Shown here: piece after piece, positions 62,051 to 64,000 of the stretch
Position numbering within the stretch: position 1 is the stretch's first letter
Layout of the letters: each line of letters starts with the position of its first letter
Origin: Paenibacillus radicibacter
GTDB taxonomy: Bacteria; Bacillota; Bacilli; Paenibacillales; NBRC-103111
Direction: 5' to 3'
NCBI RefSeq assembly: GCF_024721995.1
Contig: NZ_JANQBC010000014.1
Coordinates: forward strand, 1 to 64,000
DNA: 64,000 bases
Program-made: the position numbers and the translations under genes
Notes under the pieces: generated by a model
What the model was told of the DNA's origin: nothing
Database searches by the model: none
What the model saw: only the letters and a program-made list of their open reading frames with translations

Positions 62051-62301
62051 TCGAGAACCCCATCTGAAAAACTTCCATAGTAGTAATCGTATGCTTCGTC
62101 TGCCTCTTCTTTTGACGAATAAATAGCCATGTCGTTAGTTAAAGGGTAATAGTTTTCATAAACAAATATAGCAAGTTCATTCGAATTTTCGGGATGATTC
62201 ACAACAGCAGCTGCCTGTATGTTCGCTACATCTTGGGTATGTGGATTTCTATAGAAAATATAGACGACATCTCCTGCTTTGTGCGAGTGTTCATAATACA
62301 T
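62047..62301 (-). CDS. splA: SplA, regulator of splB
   Basis: 84 aa with VVYIFYRNPHTQDVANIQAA and VYENYYPLTNDMA, characteristic of SplA, a TRAP-related negative regulator of the spl operon in the forespore. AAGGTGACTCC precedes the ATG. I could not see a clear sigma-G promoter upstream. Confidence 0.93.
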   Translation of the reverse strand: MYYEHSHKAGDVVYIFYRNPHTQDVANIQAAAVVNHPENSNELAIFVYENYYPLTNDMAIYSSKEEADEAYDYYYGSFSDGVLE

Positions 62302-62410
62302 GGAGTCACCTTCTTCTTCATGTTAAAAAGCGGTTTAGTGTTAACATGAATTCTTTCCTTGCGTGCACAAATATATTCTTCACTTATATGAAACCTACTA
62401 TATAGACCAA

Positions 62411-64000
62411 TTAAGTTCGTCCCCCCACTAACCTGACAAGTCGCTGGGCAAGTGACATCAAAGGCCAGCATAACAAGACGAGTCCAACGGCAATTATGGT
62501 GTAAGGACGAGAATGTATGGCTAATATGAAAATATTACGACCGAGCGGCGCTAAGAATACAACTACGAAAAGTCCAATCATTGTCATAACAAGCGCGATC
62601 TTAGCCGCATTTAGGGGTCTTGCAACCCGGGTTAATACAACTAAGCTAGACCCACCAAGGACAATAACCGCAAGTGTACGGGCTTCAAGATTAGCTAAAC
62701 CGTTATATTTGGCATACAAGAACATGGCAGTAGTCATACTCGCAAGAATAATTCCATATGGTATTGCATGTCGTAGTACCCTTCGCAAAAAACCGTGGTT
62801 TACTCGCTCCTGATTCGGGAATAACGCTAAGAAGAATGCTGGAATACCAATGTTGACACTGCCAATGAGCGTCACATGGATCGGTAAGATCGGATAGGGC
62901 ATTAGGATACAAGTGAAGATAAGCGCTAGCGTCAGCGCATAGATAGTCTTCGTCACGAAGAGAACGGACACTTTCTCTAAGTTGTTGATTATTTTACGGC
63001 CTTCTGCTACAACTCGAGGTAATACGCTGAAATCCGATGTTAGCAGGACGAGCTGCGATACCGCCTTCGCCGCATCTGAACCGTTCGCCATCGCGATCCC
63101 GCAATCCGCTTCTTTGAGAGCAAGCACATCATTAACACCATCCCCCGTCATAGCAACAGTGTGCCCTTTTGACTGTAGACCCTGAACAAGTAATTTCTTC
63201 TGATGCGGGGAGACCCTACCGAAGACGGTATAATTCTCCGTTGCAAGGCCGAGTGCTACAGGATCTTCAGGCAAAGTTCTTGCATCAATATATCGCTCTG
63301 CACCTTGCACCCCTGCTCGAGTCGCAACTGCAGATACCGTAACCGGATTATCCCCGGAAATGATCTTAATCGTAACCCCTTCTTCTGCAAAATAACGCAG
63401 CGCTTCCGGTGCCTCCTCGCGAATGCGATCAGCAATTAACAACATCGCAACCATACGCGGCTGACTAATCTCATCTTGGGCAAACACCATCTCATCAACT
63501 TGCGCAAGCACAAGTACCCGTCTGCCTTGAGCAGCTTCCCGCTCTACAACATCTTGAACCTGCTCATATTTCTCTTGCAATACCATCTCAGGAGCACCTA
63601 ACACCCAAGCACCTTCTGATGCAAAAGCAGCTCCGCTCCATTTTTTATCCGAGGAAAAAGGTACTTTGTGCGTCACTTCAAGCTCAGACACTACCGGATA
63701 ACGATCCAATATGGCCTGCTGCGTCGGATTCATACTCGGCAGTGCATGAACGATGCCTGTAAGTACTTTCTCTACATGTGCGACTGGATCTTGCGAGATT
63801 GGTAGCACATCTACCAGTTCAAGATTACCCTCTGTAATCGTCCCCGTCTTATCCAGACAGAGTACATCCACGCGTGCAAGCACCTCAGTAGCTGGAAGCT
63901 CTTGCACCAAGGTATCGTACTTCGCAAGTCTTGCAATCGCCACAACAAAAGTCGCACTTGTGAGTAGAACTAAACCTTCAGGCACCATGCTTACAATCCC
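62411..64000 (-). CDS. P-type cation ATPase, CtpE-like, 5' part outside window
   Basis: 530 codons from the window edge to the stop; the frame is open at 64000, so the N-terminal actuator domain and first helices are missing. The helix-4 motif MVPEGLVLLTS and the phosphorylation site Asp in DKTGT lie near the start of the visible part; the hinge reads TGDGVNDVLALKEAD and six C-terminal helices follow. The PEGL motif and overall pattern resemble mycobacterial CtpE, linked to calcium uptake. Cytoplasmic membrane. Confidence 0.88.
   Translation of the reverse strand, partial: GIVSMVPEGLVLLTSATFVVAIARLAKYDTLVQELPATEVLARVDVLCLDKTGTITEGNLELVDVLPISQDPVAHVEKVLTGIVHALPSMNPTQQAILDRYPVVSELEVTHKVPFSSDKKWSGAAFASEGAWVLGAPEMVLQEKYEQVQDVVEREAAQGRRVLVLAQVDEMVFAQDEISQPRMVAMLLIADRIREEAPEALRYFAEEGVTIKIISGDNPVTVSAVATRAGVQGAERYIDARTLPEDPVALGLATENYTVFGRVSPHQKKLLVQGLQSKGHTVAMTGDGVNDVLALKEADCGIAMANGSDAAKAVSQLVLLTSDFSVLPRVVAEGRKIINNLEKVSVLFVTKTIYALTLALIFTCILMPYPILPIHVTLIGSVNIGIPAFFLALFPNQERVNHGFLRRVLRHAIPYGIILASMTTAMFLYAKYNGLANLEARTLAVIVLGGSSLVVLTRVARPLNAAKIALVMTMIGLFVVVFLAPLGRNIFILAIHSRPYTIIAVGLVLLCWPLMSLAQRLVRLVGGRT

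Overview
The window looks like the chromosome of an endospore-forming, low-to-mid GC Bacillota, most likely Paenibacillus or a close relative. The evidence is a splA-splB pair (spore photoproduct repair), a YjcZ-type sporulation microprotein, strong AGGAGG ribosome binding sites with many GTG/TTG starts, a seven-gene Mrp antiporter operon, and an mdxEFG-type maltodextrin cluster. No rRNA, tRNA or CRISPR array was seen.

Layout. 1-2.7 kb: end of a membrane gene, a serine hydrolase with a palindrome in its promoter, and a 2Fe-2S ferredoxin. 2.7-4.6 and 6.3-8.4 kb: a gene graveyard with remnants of XerS-like recombinases, an IS3-type OrfA, repeat clusters resembling IS21 ends, and a broken copy of a membrane gene that is intact at 24.6 kb; an ECF sigma/membrane/zinc-ribbon operon (4.7-6.3 kb) lies between. 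8.5-10.2 kb and 22.6-24.4 kb: two near-identical 1.78 kb direct repeats, each carrying hflX with a promoter, a leader peptide and two terminators. 10.4-22.6 kb: a decayed gene, a divergent LysR/MFS pair, a second graveyard (13.2-14.6 kb), a DUF418 protein, a five-gene two-component/ABC operon and a quinone oxidoreductase. 24.6-29.4 kb: membrane protein, MFS carrier, AlkC-like glycosylase, FAD oxidoreductase. 29.6-39.1 kb: maltodextrin uptake and breakdown operon with two tandem esterases and two LacI operators. 39.3-43.3 kb: efeUOB iron uptake under a Fur box, with a second Fur box before an EamA exporter (43.5-44.4 kb). 44.5-48.3 kb: sugar acetyltransferase with an early amber codon, and an MMPL exporter with a divergent TetR. 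49.2-51.3 kb: a tyrosine recombinase divergent from a ribbon-helix-helix/coiled-coil protein, with a lox-like inverted repeat and twin palindromes between them. 51.6-58.3 kb: mrpABCDEFG and a divergent KdpD-like USP protein. 58.3-60.4 kb: MarR regulator, membrane protein and NmrA-like protein. 60.5-64 kb: PNPOx-like stress protein, splAB and a CtpE-like P-type ATPase cut by the window edge.

The most notable signal is the duplicated hflX module. Its 16-codon leader contains Arg-Leu-Arg-Phe, the motif where macrolide-bound ribosomes stall on ErmDL, and the leader is followed by terminators. This fits antibiotic-inducible attenuation of a ribosome-splitting resistance factor (HflXr type). The second candidate for a little-described system is the recombinase/coiled-coil locus at 49.2-51.3 kb.
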